A stretch of 64,000 nt of DNA from Bacteroidales bacterium. Lineage in GTDB: Bacteria > Bacteroidota > Bacteroidia > Bacteroidales > Tenuifilaceae. Location: assembly GCA_003818205.1 (NCBI GenBank), contig RPRQ01000016.1, positions 1 through 64,000 on the forward strand. Reading direction: 5' to 3'. Of the stretch, positions 31,211-40,251 are shown one piece after another. The translations under genes were made by a program, and so were the position numbers. The notes under the pieces are model-generated. The model was not told where the DNA came from, did no database searches, and saw nothing but the letters and a program-made list of their open reading frames with translations. Every line of letters begins with the position of its first letter. The stretch's first letter is position 1.

Positions 31211-32788
31211 CTACTCGAACTTCCTAAATTTCAGCTCTGTAAAATCAAAGTCAGGATTTGGAACATCCACCCTCATCTCTTCAACCTTTCCTGATGCATT
31301 TATCAAGAATGTTACTTTGCCCTGAGGTAGAGATGGGAAATCGGGGAATTGAATGCTAAAGGTATCGTACTGCCAATGCTTTAGCGTGGCATTGAGCTGA
31401 GGGGTTGGAACGAATAACAGCTTTAGCTCCCCATTCTCAAAGGTAACCCTTGCGTTTCCGTATAATTCGCCGCCATAAAGCCCTGCGTATTCATTAAGAG
31501 CAAGGGTTGGATGCGAATCCTTAACTCGCTTCAGCTCCTCCTCCAACCTATCTTTCTTTTCCATTTCAGTTTGCTTATAATTATCATCAAGCATCATTGC
31601 GCTCCAATCGGTATGCTTGCCGCCGAGGAACATATCAAGCGTTTTAAATGCTAAGGGGTTATAAAGCGATGAGTTCTTATTGGTTAGAATTACAAAACCC
31701 AACTTATCTTCTGGAACTAAACATGTATAGGATATCATACCATCATAACCCCCGCTATGACTTACAACCTTTTTACCCAAGTAATCGAAAACACCCCAGC
31801 CCAAAGCATACGCTTTAAAATGAGTGGTTGGAAATAGGTTTTCAGAAAAAGATGACACCCCCTGAAGGGTGTTCGAGGACCACATCTCCCTGCTCCTACT
31901 GGGTGAAAATATTTGGGTTGCTCCCATCTTTCCATTATTCAGCTGCAACTTTATCCATCTCGAAATATCGTTTACGCTAGAATTTATGGAACCTGCAGGG
32001 GCAACGTTGTCCCAATTAAGGTAAGGTATTGATATGGTTTTACCTTCAAACGTAGTATGACATTGGGCTACGTTATCGAGCCCAACCAATGCCTTTGTGG
32101 AGGTATTCGTCCGAGCCATTCGTAAAGGTTGAAAAATCCTTTCGGCAGTAAACTCATCCCACGTTTTACCCGTAACCACCTGAACAATCTCCCCTGCCGC
32201 TATAAACATGATGTTGGAATAGCCAAACCTTTCGCGAAACCCGTAAACGGGTTTTAAAAACCTAGCCCTACGGATAACCTCTTCCCTTGAATAGGTTGAC
32301 GCAAACCAAAGCAGATCGCCGCTAAAAGTAGCCAATCCGCTTCGATGGCAAAGCAAATCCCTAATCGTCATATTATAGGTTACGTATGGATCGTAGAGCT
32401 GAAACCAAGGTAGGTATTCAATAACCTTGTCGTCCCATTTAACCTTGCCCTCGTCAACAAGAATTGCCAACGCAGCAGCTGTAAAGGCCTTTGTGTTTGA
32501 TGCAATAGCGAAAATAGTATTTGCATCAACCTTTTCGGGTTTACCCACCTCTCTTACCCCGAATCCTTTAGTAAATATTACCGAATCATCCTTAACAATG
32601 GCAATAGCCATTCCTGGCACGTCCCAATCAGCAAGGGCTTTGGTGTAATATTCGTTAAGCTCTTTGAGCGTTTTCTGCTGCTCCTCCTGTGCAAACAGGT
32701 AATTACTTAATCCGAATAAGGTGATGAATAAAGAAACTGCAATTCCATTTTTTATGAAATTAGCCAATACAGTAATGTTTTTATTCAT
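31211..32788 (-). CDS. Secreted serine hydrolase, beta-lactamase class C/CubicO type with DUF3471-like tail
   Basis: The 525-residue protein starts with a signal peptide (NGIAVSLFITLFGLSNYLFAQ). The class C beta-lactamase fold is marked by the SxxK motif at S97-N-T-K100, the YxN motif at Y190-S-N192 and HSGG at 344-347, replacing KTG. S97 is the expected nucleophile. About 120 C-terminal residues (LNEYAGLYGGELYGNARVTF onward) form a lipocalin-like DUF3471-type domain common in this family. Members are periplasmic or secreted esterases or D-amino-peptide hydrolases, and true beta-lactamase activity is uncommon. The gene stands alone, divergent from the DUF2185 gene. Substrate cannot be inferred from context. 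Confidence 0.92.
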   Translation of the reverse strand: MNKNITVLANFIKNGIAVSLFITLFGLSNYLFAQEEQQKTLKELNEYYTKALADWDVPGMAIAIVKDDSVIFTKGFGVREVGKPEKVDANTIFAIASNTKAFTAAALAILVDEGKVKWDDKVIEYLPWFQLYDPYVTYNMTIRDLLCHRSGLATFSGDLLWFASTYSREEVIRRARFLKPVYGFRERFGYSNIMFIAAGEIVQVVTGKTWDEFTAERIFQPLRMARTNTSTKALVGLDNVAQCHTTFEGKTISIPYLNWDNVAPAGSINSSVNDISRWIKLQLNNGKMGATQIFSPSRSREMWSSNTLQGVSSFSENLFPTTHFKAYALGWGVFDYLGKKVVSHSGGYDGMISYTCLVPEDKLGFVILTNKNSSLYNPLAFKTLDMFLGGKHTDWSAMMLDDNYKQTEMEKKDRLEEELKRVKDSHPTLALNEYAGLYGGELYGNARVTFENGELKLLFVPTPQLNATLKHWQYDTFSIQFPDFPSLPQGKVTFLINASGKVEEMRVDVPNPDFDFTELKFRKFE

Positions 32789-32916
32789 AAAAATTGATGT
32801 TTATAAGGAAATAAAGGTATGACAAAATAATAATCATTCAATATTTAGAAGAACCTATTCATAAAAAACTTCCAAATCAATTTTTAATATTTTCATTTTT
32901 TATTGCATATTTTTCA

Positions 32917-32960
32917 AACGATACCAACAAAAAAGATTAACTTCGTTGGTATCGTTTTTT
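32917..32960 (+). terminator. Terminator-like hairpin in a divergent promoter region
   Basis: AACGATACCAAC (32917-32928) pairs with GTTGGTATCGTT (32945-32956), a perfect 12-bp stem, and a T run follows on the plus strand. It looks like an intrinsic terminator reading rightward, yet it lies 40 bases upstream of a plus-strand start and no plus-strand gene precedes it. It may be a leader attenuator of the 33000 gene, an operator, or a remnant. Confidence 0.6.
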
Positions 32961-32999
32961 ATGCATATTTATTAACGTATAGGGTTCAAATTACCACCT

Positions 33000-33338
33000 A
33001 TGAGCGCAAATAACTACAAATTAAAACCTCAGGATATCAAGGATTTGATACATCCTTCGGGATACTGCTATGCCTCCGATATGATTACCATTGATGGATT
33101 CCCCGTTGGTTTTATGTACCGCGAAAAATCGGAAGACGAAGAGGATAGCGGATGGCGTTTCTACTCGGGTAAAGAAACTGATGAGTACGTTGAGAACGAG
33201 CATCATTTCATGATGTTCGATTTGAATTATATAGCGAATTGCGATCCTACAATTATTCCATACCTGAAAGCGAAAAAGGGTACTGAGTTCGAAAGGATAG
33301 AAGGAACTGATAAATTTGAAGAAATAATCGATTTATAG
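33000..33338 (+). CDS. DUF2185 / Imm33-like protein
   Basis: The 112-residue cytosolic protein has the pattern recalled for DUF2185 (Imm33-like) proteins: GYCYASDMITIDGFPVGFMYRE, then DSGWRFYSGKETDEY, then IANCDPTIIPYL and a final acidic stretch. Its length fits the family. Such proteins often sit beside polymorphic toxins as predicted immunity proteins, but many are orphan genes of unknown role. No toxin gene is adjacent: the next plus-strand gene is a pseudogene 1 base downstream and the upstream neighbour is a divergent serine hydrolase. An orphan immunity or housekeeping stress role is equally possible. Confidence 0.82.
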   Translation: MSANNYKLKPQDIKDLIHPSGYCYASDMITIDGFPVGFMYREKSEDEEDSGWRFYSGKETDEYVENEHHFMMFDLNYIANCDPTIIPYLKAKKGTEFERIEGTDKFEEIIDL

Positions 33339-33339
33339 T

Positions 33340-33629
33340 ATGATTTCGAGCAATGAGGTAAAAGAAATTGTATCAAAGCTTGGAACTGATGCATGCGGTA
33401 TTGCTAACATCGAAAGGTTTGCCAATTCACCCGAGAATTCGACCCAATAGATGTATATGAAAACTGTAAATCGGTTATCGTTTTCCTCAAGAGGATGTCA
33501 AGCGAAGCAATAGTGGCAAAAAATCTCATCCCATATATACATGCTAAATAATTGACATACTGTGAACTAGATAGATTTTGGATGAATCCTTGCCCACAAG
33601 AGGCTGAAGCCAAAAAATATTATGGATGA
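33340..33629 (+). pseudogene. Decayed remnant of an epoxyqueuosine reductase-like 4Fe-4S protein
   Basis: An ATG at 33340 opens with VSKLGTDACGIANIERFANSP, typical of the start of 4Fe-4S double-cluster (QueG-like) proteins. At about 33438 the frame must shift by -1 to continue FDPIDVYENCKSVIVFLKR and then EAIVAKNLIPYIHAK. A TAA follows at 33549-33551, after which the same frame reads LTYCELDRF, again matching the family (typically ...TxELDRI). Then NPCPQEA, a motif from much nearer the end of such proteins, follows almost at once, implying a large internal deletion. The frame ends at 33629. The gene carries a frameshift, a stop and a deletion and cannot make a working enzyme. It starts 1 base after the DUF2185 stop, so the two were probably once one transcription unit. 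Confidence 0.75.
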
Positions 33630-33888
33630 ATATCCCATTGGTTGCCTACCCATCTATATCTCCGTGGTTTTTGTTCGTTTTCGATTACTACTGAATGGTT
33701 ACTGTTAATGAAGCGTTTATGAAGAAATGTTTTTTAATTACTATTATTTTTTATTAAATTTAGTATTTTATCCATTTATTAATAATAATTTTTATTAAAT
33801 TGCATGCATATAATATTAATATTTTACAAGATATTTAAACCTCGCAAATTTGCAATGTGTTTATTATTAATGAATTACTAAATTTGAA
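33630..33888. other. A/T-rich upstream region of the GH31 gene
   Basis: No gene was seen. The stretch from about 33720 to 33840 is very A/T-rich and probably contains the promoter. TAAATTTG at 33879-33886 matches the TAnnTTTG element but lies directly against the start codon, so it is unlikely to drive this start. Confidence 0.45.
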
Positions 33889-36800
33889 ATGATGAAGTTT
33901 TCAAAAGAATTCTACACGTCAGGGAGAATTGGTATAATCATCATAGCACTGATTATTTCAACGGTCTCAATTAATGCTCAACAAGCATCAAATAAACTAA
34001 TTTGGAAAGAAGATTTTTCAAAAGGAATCTTACCCGATGGTTGGAAAACCAAAATGGAAAACGATAGTAGCATTAACTGGTTTGTTACAGATCAACCTTT
34101 TCCTGGATCATGGGGTAGAAATCATCAAGCACCTCCAATCGCATCAACGAGTAGAGGCTATCACCTTCAAATTGCCCCAGGAGTTAAAACCGATAAGTAT
34201 TATAAATTTTGGAATAAGGCAGGGAAGTACCCAAATGCATCAATCCAAACTCCATTGATTGATTGTTCGAAGAAGAGTTCTGTTGTTCTTAGGTTTCAAC
34301 AAAACTTCTACTGGAATAGCCGATTGCTAGAAAAGGGTGCTGGCCTTTATGTTGGCGTAAGCAACGATGGTATAAACTGGGTTGAATATGATGTTCGTAA
34401 CGACATTCCTGCATGGGAGGATTGCCCTAACCCAATGAACGTTGAGCTGAATATCACCAAAGTAGCAGCAAATCAGAAAGATGTTCGCCTGCGTTTTTAC
34501 TGGAAAGGAATTTACCACTGGTACTGGATGATTGATGATATTGAACTATCCGAAGCATTCGATAATGACATTGAGGTATATAAACTCAAATCACATGGTG
34601 AAACCAACAACAGGTTCACCGCAAATGATGAAATGGTTTTTCAGGTTGTAAACCTCAGCTCCAAGCCGATTACTAGTAATTTTGATTGCTTCCTTTATAT
34701 CGACAAGCGCAAACCGATTAAGTTCACAGTTGCTGCAAATCAAAAAAATCCTATCGGTATTATTGATACCATTCTGATTAAATACCCAAATACCAACCTA
34801 TCCGATTTCGGGTTGCATAAAATCAAGTTCTACTCCGAACTCCCCAACGATCAACGTAAAACCAACGATACCATCAAAACCATTATATACTCTGGAGCAT
34901 ATGACCTTGGCAAGGTAACCGGTTTCACTCCCAATAAGGATGAATTCGAATTTACTTGTAACAACGCTAAGCTAAAGATTCAGTTCATTCGTAACGATAT
35001 TTTTAGATTATTGATGGCCTATGATGGGGAGTATTCAAATCCCGTTGGGAATGATATTGTAATTAACATCCCTGAAAAAAAACCTGACGTAAGCTTCTCT
35101 GAGAATAACGATTACTATCTTTTTAACACCTCAGAAATTGCGTTAAGAGCCTATAAGAATCCTCTCCGATTCGCACTTTATAAAGCTGATAACTCCTCGC
35201 TAATCTGGGAGGAGACGAAAGGGATGACCTATGGATATGAAACCGTCCAGTACCTAAAGCGCGGTGATGCTGAGAACTATTATGGTGGAGGAATGCAAAA
35301 TGGACGATTCTCGCATCGCAATAAAACCATTAAGCTGACCATCGACTATAACTGGGAGGATGGTGGTAACCCTAATCCGGCTCCATTCATTTTGAGTAGC
35401 AATGGTTGGGGTGCTCTACGAAATACATACTCCCCCGGAGAGTATTCGTTTAAAGATACTGTTAAACTGAGACACGTTGAACCTCGTTTCGATTGTTACT
35501 TCTTTTCAGGAAACTCATTAAAAGATATTATAGGTGATTACACCGATATAACCGGAAAACCATTTCTAATGCCTCGCTGGGCACTTAGCATGGGCGATGC
35601 AAATTGCTATAACCGTGGGGCAAAAGCCAACATCAAGACTATAGGATCAACCACCACTGGGCATAGCGGGCTAACTCCAAGTGTAATAGATATTATTGCC
35701 GATAAGTATATCGAAAATAAAATGCCCCGTGGCTGGATTCTCCCCAACGATGGCTATGGTTGTGGCTACACCAAGTTAGATTCAGTGGTAAAAGAGCTCC
35801 ACAAACGTGGATTCTATACCGGTCTTTGGACCGAAAGTGGGGTCGATAAAATTGCCAAAGAGGTTGGCGAACTAGGCTCTCGCCTCTGCAAACTCGATGT
35901 AGCCTGGGTTGGCCCTGGATATAAATTTGCAGTTGATGGTGCGAAAGCAGCTTACGAAGGGATTGAGAAGAATAGCGATGCCCGTGGTTTTATATGGATG
36001 GTTTGCGGTTGGGCTGGTACACATCGCAATGCGGTGATGTGGACAGGCGACCAGAATGGTAGCTGGAACTATATCCGTTGGCATATCCCTACCCTTATTG
36101 GCTCTGGTCTATCAGCTCAGAACTGCACTACTGGTGATGTTGATGGTATTTTTGGTGGCAGCGACTCTACCTATACCCGCGATTTGCAGTGGAAATGCTT
36201 TACCCCTGTTTTCATGACCATGTCGGGTTGGGCATCAAATAATAAGCAAGGAATAAAGGATAAACAACCATGGCTATTCGGCGAGCCATTTACAAGTATC
36301 AACCGTAAGTATCTGATGCTAAAACAGCGTATGACCCCATACATGTACACCCTCTGCAACGAGGCCTACAAAACTGGAGTTCCTGCTGTACGTGGTCTAA
36401 TGCTCGAATACCCGAATGATCCTGTAACATGGGGCGAAAAATATAAATACCAATATCTACTTGGGAAAGATCTTCTTGTGGCTCCGGTTTACAAATCGGA
36501 GAATAAGCGAGATAGTATATACTTACCCGAAGGAGTATGGATTGATTATTGGGATGGAACCGAATTTAAAGGTCAAACAACATTGATGGGCTACAATGCA
36601 CCTCTCGATAAACTACCTCTATTTGTCCGTTCAGGAGCGATAATCCCCATGTACCAGCAGATGATGTACGATTGGGAAAGACCCACCGATACGCTAACCC
36701 TTGAGATATTCCCAAATGGAAAATCATCGTTTGAACTATATGAAGATGATGGACTAACTAGAGAACATAGAAATGGGGCATTTGCTACAACTACGTTTGA

Positions 36801-37089
36801 AGTAAATTCATTCGACACAAAAACCATTGATATTACCATTTATAAAACTAATGGCGATTTTAAAGGTAGATTGAAAAATAGAACTTATATCCTAAATGTT
36901 CGGACTAAACAATCCCCTAAATCGGTTGAATTTGCGGGTAAAAAGTTGAAGCATCACAAAACATTAGTTGAGTTCGAAAAATCAGAAAAAGGGTGGTTCT
37001 ACGACCCAAGTTTTAGGAATGGAACAATAATACTAAAGACCGAAAAAGTCTCTACGGATGTAAATATTGAATTCAAGGTTTTGCTTTAA
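33889..37089 (+). CDS. Secreted glycoside hydrolase family 31 enzyme
   Basis: The 1066-residue protein has a signal peptide (GIIIIALIISTVSINAQQ). Residues about 25-220 form a MAM/jelly-roll-like domain (WKEDFSKGILPDGW to WYWMIDDIELSE), then a linker and the GH31 N-terminal beta-sandwich. The barrel carries the nucleophile in KLDVAW (D670) and the acid/base in WTGDQNGSW (D721). The C-terminal part (VWIDYWDGTEFKG, LFVRSGAIIPM, FELYEDDG) is the usual beta-sandwich plus DUF5110-like domain. The TGDQNGSWNYIRWHIPTLIGSGLSAQ region (cited in pieces) resembles the GH31 group with alpha-N-acetylgalactosaminidase activity more than alpha-glucosidases, but this is from memory. There is no T9SS tail and no SusC/SusD pair, so it is not in an ordinary polysaccharide utilisation locus. 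Confidence 0.9.
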   Translation: MMKFSKEFYTSGRIGIIIIALIISTVSINAQQASNKLIWKEDFSKGILPDGWKTKMENDSSINWFVTDQPFPGSWGRNHQAPPIASTSRGYHLQIAPGVKTDKYYKFWNKAGKYPNASIQTPLIDCSKKSSVVLRFQQNFYWNSRLLEKGAGLYVGVSNDGINWVEYDVRNDIPAWEDCPNPMNVELNITKVAANQKDVRLRFYWKGIYHWYWMIDDIELSEAFDNDIEVYKLKSHGETNNRFTANDEMVFQVVNLSSKPITSNFDCFLYIDKRKPIKFTVAANQKNPIGIIDTILIKYPNTNLSDFGLHKIKFYSELPNDQRKTNDTIKTIIYSGAYDLGKVTGFTPNKDEFEFTCNNAKLKIQFIRNDIFRLLMAYDGEYSNPVGNDIVINIPEKKPDVSFSENNDYYLFNTSEIALRAYKNPLRFALYKADNSSLIWEETKGMTYGYETVQYLKRGDAENYYGGGMQNGRFSHRNKTIKLTIDYNWEDGGNPNPAPFILSSNGWGALRNTYSPGEYSFKDTVKLRHVEPRFDCYFFSGNSLKDIIGDYTDITGKPFLMPRWALSMGDANCYNRGAKANIKTIGSTTTGHSGLTPSVIDIIADKYIENKMPRGWILPNDGYGCGYTKLDSVVKELHKRGFYTGLWTESGVDKIAKEVGELGSRLCKLDVAWVGPGYKFAVDGAKAAYEGIEKNSDARGFIWMVCGWAGTHRNAVMWTGDQNGSWNYIRWHIPTLIGSGLSAQNCTTGDVDGIFGGSDSTYTRDLQWKCFTPVFMTMSGWASNNKQGIKDKQPWLFGEPFTSINRKYLMLKQRMTPYMYTLCNEAYKTGVPAVRGLMLEYPNDPVTWGEKYKYQYLLGKDLLVAPVYKSENKRDSIYLPEGVWIDYWDGTEFKGQTTLMGYNAPLDKLPLFVRSGAIIPMYQQMMYDWERPTDTLTLEIFPNGKSSFELYEDDGLTREHRNGAFATTTFEVNSFDTKTIDITIYKTNGDFKGRLKNRTYILNVRTKQSPKSVEFAGKKLKHHKTLVEFEKSEKGWFYDPSFRNGTIILKTEKVSTDVNIEFKVLL

Positions 37090-37118
37090 CATTTAAACCG
37101 AAACACTGAGAATTAGCA

Positions 37119-37196
37119 GGTTCATGCAAAGAGTTGCCATAATGAATTATAGCCTCTGAGCGCTTTGCGTAAGACTTAGCGACCTTTGCGTGAACC
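37119..37196. repeat. GCAAAG-family inverted repeat between convergent genes
   Basis: GGTTCATGCAAAG (37119-37131) pairs, with one mismatch, with CTTTGCGTGAACC (37184-37196). The same family occurs at 63094-63178 and in part near 30701-30775. It fills the gap between convergent genes ending at 37089 and 37222 and may serve both as a terminator. Confidence 0.7.
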
Positions 37197-37221
37197 CCTA
37201 TTCCACCTTTTCACAGCCTAT

Positions 37222-38574
37222 TCAAAAGACCAAGCTGAATAGACTCCCCTTCCCCACCTCCGACTGTACTTTAATGGTTCCGTTATGCATCTGCATGATC
37301 TGCCGGGAGAGGCTAAGACCAATGCCAGAGCCAGTATCTTTTGTTGTGAAGAATGGGATAAATATATTATTGATGATGCTATCGGGCATACCTACACCAT
37401 TATCCTCAACCTGAATAATAGTATTATTGAACTCATTTCTAAATCCTCGGAAAATGATTGATGGGCTAGATTCATTTTGAGTAGCTTGAATTGCATTCTT
37501 TAACAGGTTAATTAGTATTTGCTGAATTTGCTCCTTATCTGCTTCAACACTTAAATCATCGGGATTAACCTCAACTTTAAGAAGAATATTATGAGTTGTT
37601 AACTCATCGTTCATCAAACTCCTTACCTGTGTAAATTGATCCTTTATTAGGAATATGCTTTTAATCGGACTTGGGAGTGCAGTTAGCTTTCTATAACTGT
37701 TAACAAAATTGATAAGCCCTGCTCCTCTATCCTCAATAATACCTAAGCCTTCAATGGTTCTGTCGATAATTTTGGGAGTAATATCCTGTGGTAAAATGGT
37801 TTTGTTGTTACTAGTAAAATAGGTTTTCATGGTCTTCGATAACGATGTGATTGGCGTTATGGAGTTCATTATCTCGTGATTCAATATCCTTATAATTTTA
37901 GACCAAGAATCTATTTCTTCCTTATAAAGATGCTTATCAATATCCTGAAATGAGATCAACTTGTGAGGAATACCCATAATATTGAACAATCCAGTATTTA
38001 GGGATAATCGCAAACTATTATCCTTTCTTTTTATCTCAATTACCTCAGACTCTCCTGGTTTTAGTCCATTAATGGTTTCGGAGAAATTTGGATTAAATTC
38101 ATCTAACGCTTTGATATTGGTCAAAAACTTGCGATCAAGGATTTTTCGTGCGGCAGGATTAATGAACGTGATAGCTCCTTTGTCATCAAAAGAGAAAAGG
38201 CCAACATCTACGTAGTCGATAATAAACTGCAAATAGTTGATCTTTATCTCCTTCTCTTTGCTAATATCCTGAAGTATCTGACGGGTTTCGGCAAACCTTT
38301 TCTCAAGTTTTCCGAAGGTTGAGCTGCTACCTGAATCTTTGAAAGTTAATCCGCTATCCCTGCTTTTTACATAATCGAGAAGGATAATAACCTTTTGGTT
38401 GATCCTGTTGATATACCAGAAAAAAAGCCAAGTTTGAAGCACTAGCAGTAACCCAAGATTAATAATTGAAACTATATAGATACCAGCAATGTACTCGTAT
38501 GCAAGAAAAAAACAGCTTATCACTATCAGAATAATCCGGATTATGACATTCGCATAGAATCGATTAGAGCCCAT
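37222..38574 (-). CDS. Membrane sensor histidine kinase, NtrY-like (first module)
   Basis: The 450-residue protein has two N-terminal membrane segments (about 8-55: IIRIILIVISCFFLAYEYI and IYIVSIINLGLLLVLQTWLFF), then a linker. A PAS-like domain follows at about 110-215 (LFSFDDKGAITFINPAARKIL). The phospho-acceptor His lies in LNHEIMNSITPITSL. The ATPase domain has the N box (QILINLLKNAIQAT), G1 (VEDNGVGMP), F box (FIPFFTTKDTGSG) and G2 (GIGLSLSRQIMQMH). With almost no extracytoplasmic loop it probably senses from within the membrane. It overlaps the upstream regulator gene by 11 bases, so the pair is translated together. Partner: the sigma-54-type regulator at 38564. Confidence 0.93.
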   Translation of the reverse strand: MGSNRFYANVIIRIILIVISCFFLAYEYIAGIYIVSIINLGLLLVLQTWLFFWYINRINQKVIILLDYVKSRDSGLTFKDSGSSSTFGKLEKRFAETRQILQDISKEKEIKINYLQFIIDYVDVGLFSFDDKGAITFINPAARKILDRKFLTNIKALDEFNPNFSETINGLKPGESEVIEIKRKDNSLRLSLNTGLFNIMGIPHKLISFQDIDKHLYKEEIDSWSKIIRILNHEIMNSITPITSLSKTMKTYFTSNNKTILPQDITPKIIDRTIEGLGIIEDRGAGLINFVNSYRKLTALPSPIKSIFLIKDQFTQVRSLMNDELTTHNILLKVEVNPDDLSVEADKEQIQQILINLLKNAIQATQNESSPSIIFRGFRNEFNNTIIQVEDNGVGMPDSIINNIFIPFFTTKDTGSGIGLSLSRQIMQMHNGTIKVQSEVGKGSLFSLVF

Positions 38575-39931
38575 ACTTACTCATTTTATTGTATAATGTT
38601 TGTCTTGCAATTCCTAACTCTTTTGCGGCAAATGAGAGCACACCATTATTGTTACGAAGTGCTTTGGTTATTGCACGCTTCTCCATTTCATCCAATGTCA
38701 AAGGATTGCTATCGATAATCGCTACTTCGCTTGCTTTTAGCATTAAATCATTGGGAGCGATGATTGATGAATCGCACATAATAACGGCCTTTTCGATTGT
38801 ATGCTGCAATTCACGTACATTCCCTGGCCAACTATGCTTTTGAATTTGATCGTATGAATTCTTATTAAACTTTAGATTAGGCTTCTCGTATTTCCTACAG
38901 AACTGTGCTAGAAAATGATCAGCCATAGGGATTATATCCTCCTTTCGATCGCGAAGCGGAGGAATATCAATTATTATCGTGTTTATTCTATAGTACAAAT
39001 CCTCACGAAAGATACTCTCCTTGATCATGCTCTCGATCGATTTATTGGTTGCCGAGATTAACCGGACATCAAACCTCACAGGCGTATTCGAGCCAACAGG
39101 AATCACCTCTCGGCTTTGCAGTGCTGATAGTAACTTAGCCTGAAGCGGAAGCGGAATATTCCCAATTTCATCCAAGAAAAGCGTTCCCCCGGAGGCAATT
39201 TCAAAACGTCCAGCACGATCTGCTTTGGCATCGGTAAAAGCCCCCTTTTTATGGCCAAATAGTTCACTTTCAAACAGGCTATTGCTAACAGCACCCAGAT
39301 CGACGTGGATAAATGCCTCATCGGCTCGTACCGATAGCCGATGGATTTCACGGGCAACAACCTCTTTCCCCGTTCCATTTTCACCCAGCAGCAACACATT
39401 GGCATCGGTCTTTGCAACTTTCCGAATGGCAGCATACACCGACTCCATTGCCAGCGATTTCCCTTTAAATAAAGAATTCTGCTTCTCAAAATCCCCAGCG
39501 ATGATCTGCTGTTTTTGTTTAAGCTTCCTAATTTCGTTTTTTGATTTTCTAAGAGATAGAGCCGATTTAATGGTTGCTATTAATTTATTGTTATCGAATG
39601 GTTTAAGTATAAAATCGGTTGCCCCTTCGCGCATTGCTCTTACAGCAAGTTCAACATCACCATATGCAGTAATAAGAATTATTATAGAATCGCTATCAAT
39701 TTTTAGAATCCTATCGAGCCAATAAAAACCCTCATTCCCCGTATTCTGACCTTTGGAGAAATTCATATCGAGAAGAATTACATCAAACTCTTCAGAACGA
39801 ACCAAACTAAGTATTTGATTTGGGTTATTCAGCGTTGTAACCTGATTGAACTCCGTTTCAAGGAGAAACTCCAAGGTTCTTAAAACTTGCTTGTCGTCAT
39901 CAACAATTAGTATTTTTCCTTTTTCTATCAT
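38564..39931 (-). CDS. Sigma-54-dependent response regulator, NtrC family (first module)
   Basis: The 455-residue protein has three domains. A receiver (about 5-120) has VDDDKQVLRTLEF and the phospho-Asp in VILLDMNFSKG. A sigma-54 AAA+ domain (about 155-385) has Walker A GENGTGKE, the contact loop KGAFTDA, Walker B TLFLDEIGN, and the arginine-finger region LRDRKEDI. A Fis-type helix-turn-helix ends the protein (LSFAAKELGIARQTLYNKM). It should activate sigma-54 promoters when phosphorylated by the kinase encoded just downstream. The contact loop is GAFTDA rather than the classical GAFTGA. It is divergent from two permease genes, the likely targets. Confidence 0.93.
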   Translation of the reverse strand: MIEKGKILIVDDDKQVLRTLEFLLETEFNQVTTLNNPNQILSLVRSEEFDVILLDMNFSKGQNTGNEGFYWLDRILKIDSDSIIILITAYGDVELAVRAMREGATDFILKPFDNNKLIATIKSALSLRKSKNEIRKLKQKQQIIAGDFEKQNSLFKGKSLAMESVYAAIRKVAKTDANVLLLGENGTGKEVVAREIHRLSVRADEAFIHVDLGAVSNSLFESELFGHKKGAFTDAKADRAGRFEIASGGTLFLDEIGNIPLPLQAKLLSALQSREVIPVGSNTPVRFDVRLISATNKSIESMIKESIFREDLYYRINTIIIDIPPLRDRKEDIIPMADHFLAQFCRKYEKPNLKFNKNSYDQIQKHSWPGNVRELQHTIEKAVIMCDSSIIAPNDLMLKASEVAIIDSNPLTLDEMEKRAITKALRNNNGVLSFAAKELGIARQTLYNKMSKYGL

Positions 39932-40025
39932 TTATTTTTGATGTTCATTTTAACTTGTGCCTAACAAACTAACACTCTGTGTCCATAATTTAGGCATGCA
40001 ATATATCAAAACATTTCCAGAAAAT

Positions 40026-40075
40026 CAATAATAATATTGAATATGAATACATTAGCAATAATGGTAATATTATTG
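40026..40075. promoter_or_regulatory. Candidate regulator-binding dyads upstream of the permease pair
   Basis: CAATA-N4-TATTG at 40026-40039 and CAATAAT-N6-ATTATTG at 40056-40075 are both exact inverted repeats, centred 33 bases apart. They lie between the divergent regulator and permease genes, where an NtrC-type regulator would bind. The sequence is A/T-rich, so chance dyads are possible. No -24/-12 sigma-54 promoter was found nearby. Confidence 0.35.
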
Positions 40076-40251
40076 GTTATTGGCAAATAAAGGAAGAAGT
40101 TTAAAGTGCACTAAAGTTTACCTACGGTGAACTCGCAAAAAACGCTCGATTGGAATGCCTAAAGTTTAAGAGGACAATATTAATCTCTTCAAGTACTCAA
40201 GGTACTTTAGGCACTCTAGGCACTTATTTAAAAATTAACTATATTACGACT

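Noticed and set aside
31211-32788. Antibiotic-resistance beta-lactamase call
   Set aside because: The HSGG triad, length and DUF3471-like tail fit the broad CubicO/esterase group; there is no resistance context.
40150-40251. N-terminal extension of the first permease
   Set aside because: It includes repeat-like DNA (TTTAGGCAC repeated) and is absent from the adjacent paralogue, which starts at MIRYFFKLA.
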